Source of the DNA: Fodinibacter sp963695175
GTDB lineage: Bacteria; Actinomycetota; Actinomycetes; Actinomycetales; Dermatophilaceae
Reading direction: 5' to 3'
Assembly: GCA_963695175.1 (NCBI GenBank)
Contig: CAVOGG010000004.1
Coordinates: 124,001 to 188,000 of the forward strand
DNA length: 64,000 nt
The stretch's first letter is position 1. Each line of letters opens with the position of its first letter. Below, in pieces: positions 18,413 to 25,668 of the stretch. The translations under genes were made by a program, and so were the position numbers. A model generated the notes under the pieces. The model worked only from the letters and a program-made list of their open reading frames with translations, was not told where the DNA came from and ran no database searches.

Positions 18413-19606
18413 GTGGGTGACGACGTGCCACCGAGGGTGGTCATCGCGAGCGACTCCTTCAAGGGCTCGCTGAGCTCGCTCGACGTGGCGGATGCCGTGC
18501 GCCTCGGGCTGCTCGACGTCTCGCCCACCGCACAGGTCACCACCGTGGCCGTCGCCGACGGCGGGGAGGGGACGGTCGCCGCGGCACTGGACGCCGGCTG
18601 GGAGGGCGCACCGGTCGAGGTGCCCGGCCCGACCGGCGATCCGGTGACGGCGACGCTGGCCGTGCTGCGCCGGAGCGGACGGGTGACGGTGCTCGTGGAG
18701 ATGGCCGATACCTGTGGGCTGGGTCGGCTGCCCGGTGGCGTCCCGGCACCACTCACCGCGTCGAGCCGGGGCCTCGGTGTCGCGGTCAGGGGGGCGCTCG
18801 ACCTGGGGGCCGACGAGGTCGTCATCGGGGTGGGCGGGTCGGCCAGCACCGACGGCGGGTCCGGGATGCTCGCGGCTCTCGGTGCCCGGCTGCAGGACGC
18901 CTCGGGGCACGACCTTCGAGACGGTGGGGCCGCGCTGGCCGGCGTGGCCCGCCTCGACCTGTCGGGGCTCGACCCCCGGCTGGCCACCACCGGGCTCGTT
19001 CTCGCAGCCGACGTCGACAGCCCGCTGCTCGGCCCCGGCGGCGCCGCGGCCGTCTTCGCCCCGCAGAAGGGGGCCACCCCCGCCGACGTCGCCGTGCTCG
19101 AGGCCGCCCTGACCCGCTGGGCCGACGTCGTCTCGACCACCCCCCCGGTCCCCACACTTGGGGCAACATCGACCAATAGGTCGATGTTGCCCCAGCTGGC
19201 GGGGGCTGGGGCCGCGGGTGGGGTCGGGTTCGCGCTCCTCGCCGTGCTCGGGGCCGAGCGCCGGTCCGGGGTCGACGTCGTGCTCGACCTCGTCGGCCTG
19301 GAGGCGACCCTGGCCGGCGCCGACCTCGTCGTCACGGGTGAGGGTGCGCTCGACGAGCAGACCCTCGCCGGCAAGGCCGTCGCCGGGGTGGCGCGGCGGG
19401 CGAGCGCGCACGGCATCCCGGTCGTCGCGGTGTGCGGCAGGCTCGACCTCGACGCGCCCGGGCTGGCCGCGCTCGGCGTCCGCGCTGCGTACCCGCTCAC
19501 CGACCTCGAGAGCGAGCCGGCCAGGTCGCGAGCCGACGCGCCGGACCTCCTGCGCCGCACCGCTCGACGCATCGCCCAGGACTGGCTCAGCCCCGCACGG
19601 GGGTGA
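18413..19606 (+). CDS. Glycerate kinase, with a hairpin insert
   Basis: This 397-residue protein belongs to the GarK/GlxK glycerate 2-kinase family, which phosphorylates D-glycerate after glyoxylate or serine-pathway metabolism. Family blocks include IASDSFKGSLSS, ADGGEGTV, GVGGSASTDGGSGM and GAGAAGGVGFAL, then TGEGALDEQTLAGKA. Residues about 249-261 (LGATSTNRSMLPQ) are encoded by a perfect DNA hairpin, an addition just before the GAGAAGG block. The frame is preserved. It faces a 2-hydroxyacid dehydrogenase whose 3' end overlaps by 20 nt, which could supply glycerate from hydroxypyruvate. Confidence 0.88.
   Translation: MGDDVPPRVVIASDSFKGSLSSLDVADAVRLGLLDVSPTAQVTTVAVADGGEGTVAAALDAGWEGAPVEVPGPTGDPVTATLAVLRRSGRVTVLVEMADTCGLGRLPGGVPAPLTASSRGLGVAVRGALDLGADEVVIGVGGSASTDGGSGMLAALGARLQDASGHDLRDGGAALAGVARLDLSGLDPRLATTGLVLAADVDSPLLGPGGAAAVFAPQKGATPADVAVLEAALTRWADVVSTTPPVPTLGATSTNRSMLPQLAGAGAAGGVGFALLAVLGAERRSGVDVVLDLVGLEATLAGADLVVTGEGALDEQTLAGKAVAGVARRASAHGIPVVAVCGRLDLDAPGLAALGVRAAYPLTDLESEPARSRADAPDLLRRTARRIAQDWLSPARG
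19160..19193. repeat. Perfect 15-bp inverted repeat inside glycerate kinase
   Basis: GGGGCAACATCGACC at 19160-19174 is followed by a 4-nt loop AATA and the exact complement at 19179-19193. The element has lower GC than the gene around it. It lies within the open frame and encodes a non-family segment, so it looks like an inserted hairpin repeat tolerated in frame. No second copy was seen in this window. Confidence 0.85.
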
Positions 19607-20552
19607 GCGGGTCCTTCCCGTCGAGCACGGCGAGCACGTTCCCGACCGCGAGGTCGGCCATCGCGGTGCGCGTCTCGAGCGTGGCCGAGCCGATGTGCGG
19701 CAGCAGGGCGACGTCGTCGCGGCCGAGCAGCCCGCGGTGCACGCGCGGCTCGTCCTCGAAGACGTCGAGCCCGGCGCCGGCGATCTCCCCGGCCTCGAGC
19801 GCCGCCACCAGCGCCGCCTCGTCGACCACCGGGCCGCGTGCCGTGTTGACCAGGTGGGCGGTCGGCTTCATGGCTCGCAGCTCCGCGGCGCCGATCAGGT
19901 GGTGCGTGGCCGGGGTGAGGGGACAGTGCAGCGAGACGACGTCGGATGCCGTGAGCAGCTCACCCAGCTCGACCACGCGCGCGCCCAGGCCCTCGACGGC
20001 CCCGGGGTCGGGCTCCGAACGACCGGCGAGCAGGATCTCCATTCCGAACGCCGTCGCGCGACGCGCCGTCGCCAGGCCGATCGCGCCCGGGCCGACGATG
20101 CCCAGGGTCTTGCCGCGCAGGCCGGTGCCGAGGTGCGCGGTGAAGTTCCACTGCCACGGCTGCCCGGTGCGCACCCGGCGCTCGGCAGCGCCCAGGCCGC
20201 GAGTCGTCATCAGGACCAGGGCCATCGCGAGGTCGGCCGTCGCGTCGGTGAGCACCCCGGGGGTGTTGGTCACGACCACGCCGCGCTCGGTGCACGCGGC
20301 GACGTCGACGTTGTCGTACCCCACGACCACGTCGGCGACGACCCGCAGACCCGTCCCGGCGGCATCCAGCAGCTCCGCGTCGACCCGGTCGACCATCATC
20401 GCGACGAGCGCGTCGACGCCGGCCACCGCCGCGAGCAGCTCGTCTCGCGGCATGGGGGCCGGGACGTCGCGGTAGGCGACGTCGTGCCCGGCGGCGGTGA
20501 GGCGGGCCGGCCCGTCGCCGGGGAGGTGGGCGGTGACCAGGACGCGTGCCAC
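19587..20552 (-). CDS. D-2-hydroxyacid dehydrogenase (glyoxylate/hydroxypyruvate reductase-like)
   Basis: This 321-residue NAD(P)-dependent enzyme has the dinucleotide motif GIVGPGAIG at 151-159 and the catalytic set Arg239 (VNTARGP), Glu268 (FEDEP) and His286 (LLPHIGS). These match glyoxylate or hydroxypyruvate reductases. GTG 20552 is chosen as the start because it lies 2 nt after the SDR stop and removes an unconserved extension. It is the last gene of a five-gene leftward operon, and its end overlaps glycerate kinase by 20 nt. Reduction of hydroxypyruvate to glycerate would link it to that kinase, which is inference. Confidence 0.86.
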   Translation of the reverse strand: MARVLVTAHLPGDGPARLTAAGHDVAYRDVPAPMPRDELLAAVAGVDALVAMMVDRVDAELLDAAGTGLRVVADVVVGYDNVDVAACTERGVVVTNTPGVLTDATADLAMALVLMTTRGLGAAERRVRTGQPWQWNFTAHLGTGLRGKTLGIVGPGAIGLATARRATAFGMEILLAGRSEPDPGAVEGLGARVVELGELLTASDVVSLHCPLTPATHHLIGAAELRAMKPTAHLVNTARGPVVDEAALVAALEAGEIAGAGLDVFEDEPRVHRGLLGRDDVALLPHIGSATLETRTAMADLAVGNVLAVLDGKDPLTPVRG

Positions 20553-20554
20553 GG

Positions 20555-21307
20555 TCAGGTGATCTTCCGGACCAGCGGCAACGGCAGGTGGCGCATCGCC
20601 CGGCCCAACGGCACCCACGGCCAGGCGGGCACGAGCGCGTTGGCCTTCTCCTTCTCGATGGCCTCGACCATGGCGCGCACCCCGGTCTGGGTGTCGACGA
20701 TGAACGGCGTGTTCTTGACCCGCTCGTTCATCTCGGAGCGGATGTAGCCCGGGAAGATCGTCGAGACCCGGATGTCGAGGTCGGGCTCGCCGAGCATCTC
20801 GTTGCGGATCCCCTCGGCGAGCGTCGCGACGCCGGCCTTGGTCGCGGCGTACGTCGTCACGGTCTTGCGCATGCCGCGCATCGCCGACACCGACGAGATC
20901 ATCACCAGGTGGCCGCGCTTCTGGGCGCGGAAGATCTCCATCGCCGCCTCGGTCTGCGCCAGGGCCGCCACGAAGTTGGTCATCGCGGTCTGCCTGTTGG
21001 CGTCGTAGCGCCCGGTGCCGATCGGCGCCCCCTTGCCGAGCCCGGCGTTGACGATGACCCGGTCGATCGTGCCGAAGTCGTCACGGAAGGCCGCGAAGAC
21101 CTCGAACACCTGGTCGTCGTCGGTGACGTCGAGGGCCCGCAGCTCGACCCTGCGGTCGGGGTGGGCCGCCAGGATCTCGTCGCGCAGCCCCTCGAGCCGC
21201 TCGGTGCGCCGGGCGGCCAGCGCCAGGTCCCAGCCGCGGTCGGCGAGCTGGCGGGCCATCTCGGCGCCGAGGCCCGAGCTGGCGCCGGTGATCAGGGTGG
21301 TGGGCAT
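20555..21307 (-). CDS. Short-chain dehydrogenase/reductase
   Basis: This 250-residue classical SDR has TGASSGLG at 7-14, NAG near 87-89 and the catalytic pair Tyr153/Lys157 (YAATK). GAAGGA lies upstream of ATG 21307. It sits between an aminoglycoside-phosphotransferase-like kinase (33 nt) and the 2-hydroxyacid dehydrogenase (2 nt) in the acyl-CoA dehydrogenase operon. The C-terminal tail is hydrophobic and basic (PWVPLGRAMRHLPLPLVRKIT), suggesting membrane contact. The substrate is unknown; a lipid or acyl-chain ketone is plausible from context. Confidence 0.85.
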   Translation of the reverse strand: MPTTLITGASSGLGAEMARQLADRGWDLALAARRTERLEGLRDEILAAHPDRRVELRALDVTDDDQVFEVFAAFRDDFGTIDRVIVNAGLGKGAPIGTGRYDANRQTAMTNFVAALAQTEAAMEIFRAQKRGHLVMISSVSAMRGMRKTVTTYAATKAGVATLAEGIRNEMLGEPDLDIRVSTIFPGYIRSEMNERVKNTPFIVDTQTGVRAMVEAIEKEKANALVPAWPWVPLGRAMRHLPLPLVRKIT

Positions 21308-21340
21308 GTGGGGTGTCCTTCTCGTCGTCGTCGCGGGGGT

Positions 21341-22432
21341 TCAGGAGTCGCCGATGAGGGCGGCGCAGTGGTGGTCGAGGAAGCGCACGACCTCGCGGAA
21401 CTGCCCGTAGGCCGGGTTGCTCGTCTGGCCGAGGTGGAACCGGTAGTAGATCTGCTGGGCGATCACCGCGAGGCGGAAGGCGCCGAAAACGTCGTAGAAC
21501 CGCCACTGCTCGGACGTCACCTCGAGCCCCCGGGCTGCCGCGTAGCGCTCGACCACCTCGGCCCGGGTCAGCATCCCCGGGGTGTGCGTCGGCTGGCGGC
21601 GCACGTCGAGGAACGCGGGGTGGTCGTCGGCCTGCACCCAGTAGGCCAGTGCCGCACCGAGGTCCATGAGGGGGTCACCGACGGTGGCCATCTCCCAGTC
21701 GAGCACGCCGACGATCCTGGTCGGGTCGGCGGGGTCGAGCACGAGGTTGTCGAACCGGAAGTCGTTGTGGATCAGCACGTGCGGGCGGTCGGGCGGCTCG
21801 TGGGCCACGATCCAGGCCATCGTCGCCTCGAAGTCCCCGACGTCGTCGGTGCGCGCCCGGCGGTAGCGGCCGCACCAGCCCTCGACCTGGCGGCGGACGT
21901 AGCCGTCCCCCCGGTCGAGGTCGGCCAGACCGGCAGCCTCCACGTCGACGTCGTGCAGGGCGACGAGGGTGTCGATCGCGGTGCGGCACAGGGCGGCCAC
22001 CCCCTCGCGGTCGAGGCCGAGCTCGGCCGGCACCTCGCGGCGCAGGATGGTGCCCTCGATGCGCTCCATGACGTAGAACTGCGACCCGACGACTGCCTCG
22101 TCGTCGCAGAAGGCGACCATCCGCGGCACCGCCGGGAACACCGGCGCCAGGGCCGCCTGGATGTCGTGCTCCCGGCGCATGTCGTGCGCACCCCTGGCCT
22201 TGGTGCCGCTCGGCGGCCGTCGCAGGATCAGGTCGCGTCCACCGGATGCCGGCCCACCGGCATACCGCAGCAGGTAGGTGAGGTTGGAGGCGCCACCGAT
22301 GAACTGCTGCACCTCGGGCGTGCCGTCGATGTCCGCTTCACCGGGAGCGTTCTGGCGCAACCAGGTTGCGACCCGCTCGACGTCGAAGGCGTCCTCGTCA
22401 CGCACCGGTGCGGCTCCGGCGACCTCGTTCAC
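21341..22432 (-). CDS. Phosphotransferase, APH/ACAD10-like kinase
   Basis: This 363-residue kinase-fold protein has the catalytic loop IHNDFRFDN (Asp224, Asn229) and the metal-binding Asp245 in VLDWEMATVGD. It belongs to the aminoglycoside-phosphotransferase superfamily branch often coded beside acyl-CoA dehydrogenases and related to the kinase part of ACAD10/11, which phosphorylates 4-hydroxyacyl-CoAs. That fits the neighbouring acyl-CoA dehydrogenase. GTG 22432 overlaps the preceding SDR stop by 4 nt. Antibiotic resistance is unlikely given the operon. Confidence 0.85.
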   Translation of the reverse strand: MNEVAGAAPVRDEDAFDVERVATWLRQNAPGEADIDGTPEVQQFIGGASNLTYLLRYAGGPASGGRDLILRRPPSGTKARGAHDMRREHDIQAALAPVFPAVPRMVAFCDDEAVVGSQFYVMERIEGTILRREVPAELGLDREGVAALCRTAIDTLVALHDVDVEAAGLADLDRGDGYVRRQVEGWCGRYRRARTDDVGDFEATMAWIVAHEPPDRPHVLIHNDFRFDNLVLDPADPTRIVGVLDWEMATVGDPLMDLGAALAYWVQADDHPAFLDVRRQPTHTPGMLTRAEVVERYAAARGLEVTSEQWRFYDVFGAFRLAVIAQQIYYRFHLGQTSNPAYGQFREVVRFLDHHCAALIGDS

Positions 22433-23256
22433 GGCACGAGGTCCTCGGGGGCGGCGCCGGCCCGGCGGGCGAGCCGCTTGGCCTGCGCGGTCAGCATCCG
22501 GTCGTAGAGGGGCCGCGCGAACCGCTTCGACAGGTAAGCCCGTTGGCCGAGCCGGTCGGTGAGGATGACCCTCTTGCGGGCGTCGACGCCCTGGAGCGCG
22601 ATCGCGGCGATGTGCTTGGCGTCGACCTTGGCCTGGGTGATCAGCCGCATCCCGGCCTCCTGCATCGCGGCGTCCTTGCCCGCGAAGGAGTGGTGCAGGT
22701 TGGTGCGGAAGAAGGCCGGGCAGATGACCGAGACGTCGATGTCCCACGGCCCCAGCTCGAAGGACAGCGTCTCGCTGAGAGCCACGACCCCGGCCTTGGT
22801 CGCGTTGTAGCTGGCCATGCCCGGGCCGTGCACGAGGCCGGCGAGCGACGCGACGTTGACGATGTGGCCGCTGCGCTGCTCCTTGAACAGGGGCGTGAAG
22901 GTGTGGCAGCCGCGCGCGACGCCGAGCAGGTTGATGTCGACGACTCGCTCCCAGTCGGCGATGGCCTCGATGTCGATGCGACCGCCGGTGGCGATGCCGG
23001 CGTTGTTGACCAGGATGTCCAGGCCGCCCCAGGTCTCGCGGACCCAGGCCAGCGTGGCGTCCCAGTCCTGCTGCGAGCGCACGTCGAGCCGTCGGTACGC
23101 CGCGCCCTCGGGCACCGTGTCGGGGCGGTCCTCGGCGAGGTCGACGACGAGCACCGTGTCGCCACGGGCGAGCATCAGCTCGGTGAGGGCCAGGCCGAGG
23201 CCCGAGGCGCCTCCGGTGACGACTACACGCCTGTTGCTCTCGACGCGACGGCTCAT
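22429..23256 (-). CDS. Short-chain dehydrogenase/reductase
   Basis: This 275-residue SDR has TGGASGLG at 14-21, NNAG at 84-87 and Tyr150/Lys154 (YNATK). ATG 23256 overlaps the stop of the acyl-CoA dehydrogenase gene (ATGA), and its own stop overlaps the kinase start (GTGA). The tight coupling implies a shared pathway, such as oxidation of a hydroxyacyl or steroid-like substrate. The C-terminal portion (YLSKRFARPLYDRMLTAQAK) is basic. Substrate is not predictable from sequence. Confidence 0.86.
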   Translation of the reverse strand: MSRRVESNRRVVVTGGASGLGLALTELMLARGDTVLVVDLAEDRPDTVPEGAAYRRLDVRSQQDWDATLAWVRETWGGLDILVNNAGIATGGRIDIEAIADWERVVDINLLGVARGCHTFTPLFKEQRSGHIVNVASLAGLVHGPGMASYNATKAGVVALSETLSFELGPWDIDVSVICPAFFRTNLHHSFAGKDAAMQEAGMRLITQAKVDAKHIAAIALQGVDARKRVILTDRLGQRAYLSKRFARPLYDRMLTAQAKRLARRAGAAPEDLVP

Positions 23257-24557
23257 CGGGCGCTCTCCAGGGTGGGGGTCGAGGTGGTCGCGGATTCCGC
23301 CGCGCGGGCGGCGTACGGGCGCAGCAGGTGCCGCGCGACGACGCCGAGGTGCACCTCGTCGGGCCCGTCGGCCAGGCGAAGGCTGCGAGCGCCGGCGTAG
23401 GCGGCGGCGAGGGGGAAGTCCTCGCTCATGCCCCCGCCGCCGTGCAGCTGGATGGCGAGGTCGATGACGTCGCAGGCCATCTGCGGCACGGCCGCCTTGA
23501 TCTCCGACACCTCCGACTGGGCGCCCGCGATGCCGACGGTGTCGAGCTTCCAGGCGGCGTGCAGCACCAGGAGGCGGGCCTGGTTGATGGCGATCCGGGC
23601 GCGTGCGAGTCGCTCGCGGTTGCCGCCGAGGTTGGCGATCGGCTTGCCGAAGGCCACCCGGCTGGTCGAGCGCTCGCACGCGAGCTCGAGCGACTTCTCG
23701 GCCAGGCCGATGAGGCGCATGCAGTGGTGCACCCGGCCCGGCCCGAGGCGGCCCTGGGCGATCTCGAAGGCACGGCCCGGGCCGGCGAGGATCGCGCTGG
23801 CCGGCAGGCGCACCCCGCTGAGGGTGACCTCGCCGTGTCCGAGCGGCTCGTCGTACTGGCCGAGCGCGGTGAGCATCCGCTCGATGGTGACGCCGGGGGC
23901 CTCGAGCGGCACCACGACCATCGAGTGCTGGCGGTGGCGATGGGCGCCTGGGTCGGTGAGGCCCATGAAGATGCCGACCTTGCAGTCGGGGTGGCCGGCG
24001 CCCGTGGACCACCACTTGCGGCCGTCGAGCACGACGTCGTCACCGTCGAGGGTGGCCGTCGCCTCCATGTTGGTGGCGTCGGAGCTGGCGACGCCGGGCT
24101 CGGTCATCAGGAAGGCGCTGCGCACCCGGCCGTCGAGCAGCGGCTCGAGCCACTCCTGCTGCTGCTCGGGCGAGCCGTAGCGCAGCAGCACCTCCATGTT
24201 GCCGGTGTCGGGGGCGTTGCAGTTGAACACCAGCGGCGCCAGGGGCGAGCGGCCGGTCTCCTCGGCGATCGTGGCGTAGTCGGTGTTGGTGAGGCCGGCG
24301 CCGCCATCGGTGCCGAAGCGGGCGGCATACGCGTCGCCGTGCCCGGCCGGGAGGAAGAGGTTCCACAGGCCCTGGCTGCGGGCCTTGGCCTGCAGCTCAC
24401 CGACCACGGCGGGCGGCGGCCAGGCGTCCTCACCGCGGGCGCGGCGTGCGGCGACGTCGCGCAGGATGCCGGACTCGACGGGCTCGATCTCGGTGTCGAC
24501 GAAGGCCCGAACCCGGGCGGCGAGGTCGGTGGCGCGGGCCGAGGGGGCGAAGTCCAT
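23253..24557 (-). CDS. Acyl-CoA dehydrogenase
   Basis: This 434-residue flavoprotein introduces a double bond into an acyl-CoA. Blocks include AFLMTEPGVASSDATNM and KWWSTGAGHPDCKVGIFMG in the middle domain and the C-terminal helical bundle with RVAFGKPIANLGGNRE and QLHGGGGMSEDFPLA. These resemble the ACAD10/11-type branch rather than short-chain enzymes. ATG 24557 is leaderless, with TAGGGT 7 nt upstream. It is the first gene of a five-gene operon and faces a TetR regulator; a palindrome lies between them. Confidence 0.9.
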   Translation of the reverse strand: MDFAPSARATDLAARVRAFVDTEIEPVESGILRDVAARRARGEDAWPPPAVVGELQAKARSQGLWNLFLPAGHGDAYAARFGTDGGAGLTNTDYATIAEETGRSPLAPLVFNCNAPDTGNMEVLLRYGSPEQQQEWLEPLLDGRVRSAFLMTEPGVASSDATNMEATATLDGDDVVLDGRKWWSTGAGHPDCKVGIFMGLTDPGAHRHRQHSMVVVPLEAPGVTIERMLTALGQYDEPLGHGEVTLSGVRLPASAILAGPGRAFEIAQGRLGPGRVHHCMRLIGLAEKSLELACERSTSRVAFGKPIANLGGNRERLARARIAINQARLLVLHAAWKLDTVGIAGAQSEVSEIKAAVPQMACDVIDLAIQLHGGGGMSEDFPLAAAYAGARSLRLADGPDEVHLGVVARHLLRPYAARAAESATTSTPTLESAR

Positions 24558-24578
24558 GCTCTTGACCCTAGACCGTTG

Positions 24579-24593
24579 TTGAGCAATGCTCAA
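24579..24593. promoter_or_regulatory. Candidate TetR operator
   Basis: The perfect palindrome TTGAGCA-A-TGCTCAA lies between the divergent acyl-CoA dehydrogenase and TetR genes. It is 8 nt upstream of the TAGGGT -10 element at 24565-24570 for the leftward operon, thus inside that promoter, and just before the TetR start. This fits autoregulation and repression of the operon. Binding itself is inferred. Confidence 0.7.
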
Positions 24594-24597
24594 TAGC

Positions 24598-25182
24598 ATG
24601 GGAGCGACGGCACGGGTGCGGATGACGCCCGACGACCGGCGCCGCCAGCTCGTCGGCATCGGGCTGCGCAAGTTCGTCGAGCGACCGGTGCAGGAGCTCT
24701 CGCTCGACGAGGTGGCGGCCGAGGCCGGGGTCTCGCGCGGGCTGCTGTTCCACTACTTCCCGACCAAGACCGACTACCACCGGGCGGTCGTCGAGGCCGC
24801 GCGACGACGGGTGGGTCGCAACGTCTCGCCGGATGCCGGGGTCGTCGGCCAGGCCGCGGTCCGACAGGTCGTGGAGCGGTTCCTCGACCAGGTCGCCCGG
24901 CGGCGCGCCTCGTACGTCGCGCTCGTGCTCGGCCAGGCGCCGATCGCCCGGGCCGCCGGCGACGACCCCGTCCAGACGGTGCGCGAGCACGTGGCCGGCG
25001 TGGTGGCCGCCGCGGCGGACCTGCCGGAGGCCGCGCTCCCGGTCGTGCACGGCTGGGTCGCCTACCTCGAGGACCGCGCGCTGCAGTGGGCCGCGTTGCC
25101 GGCATCCGAACGGGATGCCGGCCGGCTCGCCCTCGTCGACCACTGCACCCGAGCGCTCACCCTCCTCACCGCCCCCGCCTGA
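24598..25182 (+). CDS. TetR-family regulator
   Basis: This 194-residue regulator has an N-terminal helix-turn-helix (about residues 25-60: LSLDEVAAEAGVSRGLLFHYFPTKTDYHRAV) and a variable ligand domain. ATG 24598 is preferred over an in-frame ATG at 24586, which would lie in the palindrome. It is divergent from the acyl-CoA dehydrogenase operon and probably represses it until an acyl-CoA or related ligand binds. A ~92-bp palindromic repeat begins 12 nt after the stop and may act as its terminator. Confidence 0.87.
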   Translation: MGATARVRMTPDDRRRQLVGIGLRKFVERPVQELSLDEVAAEAGVSRGLLFHYFPTKTDYHRAVVEAARRRVGRNVSPDAGVVGQAAVRQVVERFLDQVARRRASYVALVLGQAPIARAAGDDPVQTVREHVAGVVAAAADLPEAALPVVHGWVAYLEDRALQWAALPASERDAGRLALVDHCTRALTLLTAPA

Positions 25183-25193
25183 CCAGTTCTCCC

Positions 25194-25284
25194 GCGAAGT
25201 CAGGAGCACTTCGCCGAGTCAGGGCCGTATACGCCCCTGACTCGGCGAGAACCTCCTGAGCACGCGAAGTGCTCCTGACTTCGC
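25194..25284. repeat. Nested palindromic intergenic element, copy 1
   Basis: Outer arms are GCGAAGTCAGGAGCACTTCG (25194-25213) and its exact complement (25265-25284). Inner arms are GCCGAGTCAGGG and its complement around a short centre near 25225-25235. A further CCTCCTGAGCACGCGAAG segment lies only on the right side, so the unit has an orientation. It fills the gap between two convergent genes. Related copies lie at 48236 (inverted) and 59355. Confidence 0.92.
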
Positions 25285-25359
25285 ACGAACGAGCCCGTGC
25301 CGCTTGCTCCGCCGACCGGGCCGGGGCGACGTGCGGCTCGGGCGCGCTGCTCGCATCAC

Positions 25360-25668
25360 TCATCGAACGACCGCCCGGGCGTGCGCCTCGTCGAGCAGCT
25401 CGGTGACGACGACGGCATCCGCATCGGCGAGCACCACCTCGACGGTCGCCAGCGTCTTGCCCCACCAGCCCTCGCGGCACCAGGGCCACTGCGCCACCGC
25501 CTCACGGATCGACCCCTCCACGAGCATCACCCGCAGGACCTCCTCGGTCGGCAGCGTGGCGAAGATCTTCTCCCGCGGACCGGCGCGGAACGAGGGAAAG
25601 CCGTGGTGGTCGCGCTCGACGACGTCCGGGAGGTCGAGCGCGAGGAGGCGCACGGCATCCGGAGTCAT
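25360..25668 (-). CDS. MmcQ/YjbR-family protein
   Basis: This 102-residue protein resembles the YjbR/MmcQ family with a CyaY-like fold (HHGFPSFRAGPREKIFATL, then WWGKTLATVEVVLAD near the end). Family function is not well defined. ATG 25668 overlaps the stop of the molybdopterin oxidoreductase by 4 nt, so it is translated with that operon. The gene ends 76 nt from the palindromic repeat. Confidence 0.78.
   Translation of the reverse strand: MTPDAVRLLALDLPDVVERDHHGFPSFRAGPREKIFATLPTEEVLRVMLVEGSIREAVAQWPWCREGWWGKTLATVEVVLADADAVVVTELLDEAHARAVVR

Noticed and set aside
21341..22432. Aminoglycoside resistance kinase
   Set aside because: The fold is shared, but the gene is coupled to acyl-CoA dehydrogenase and SDR genes and fits the ACAD10-like branch.
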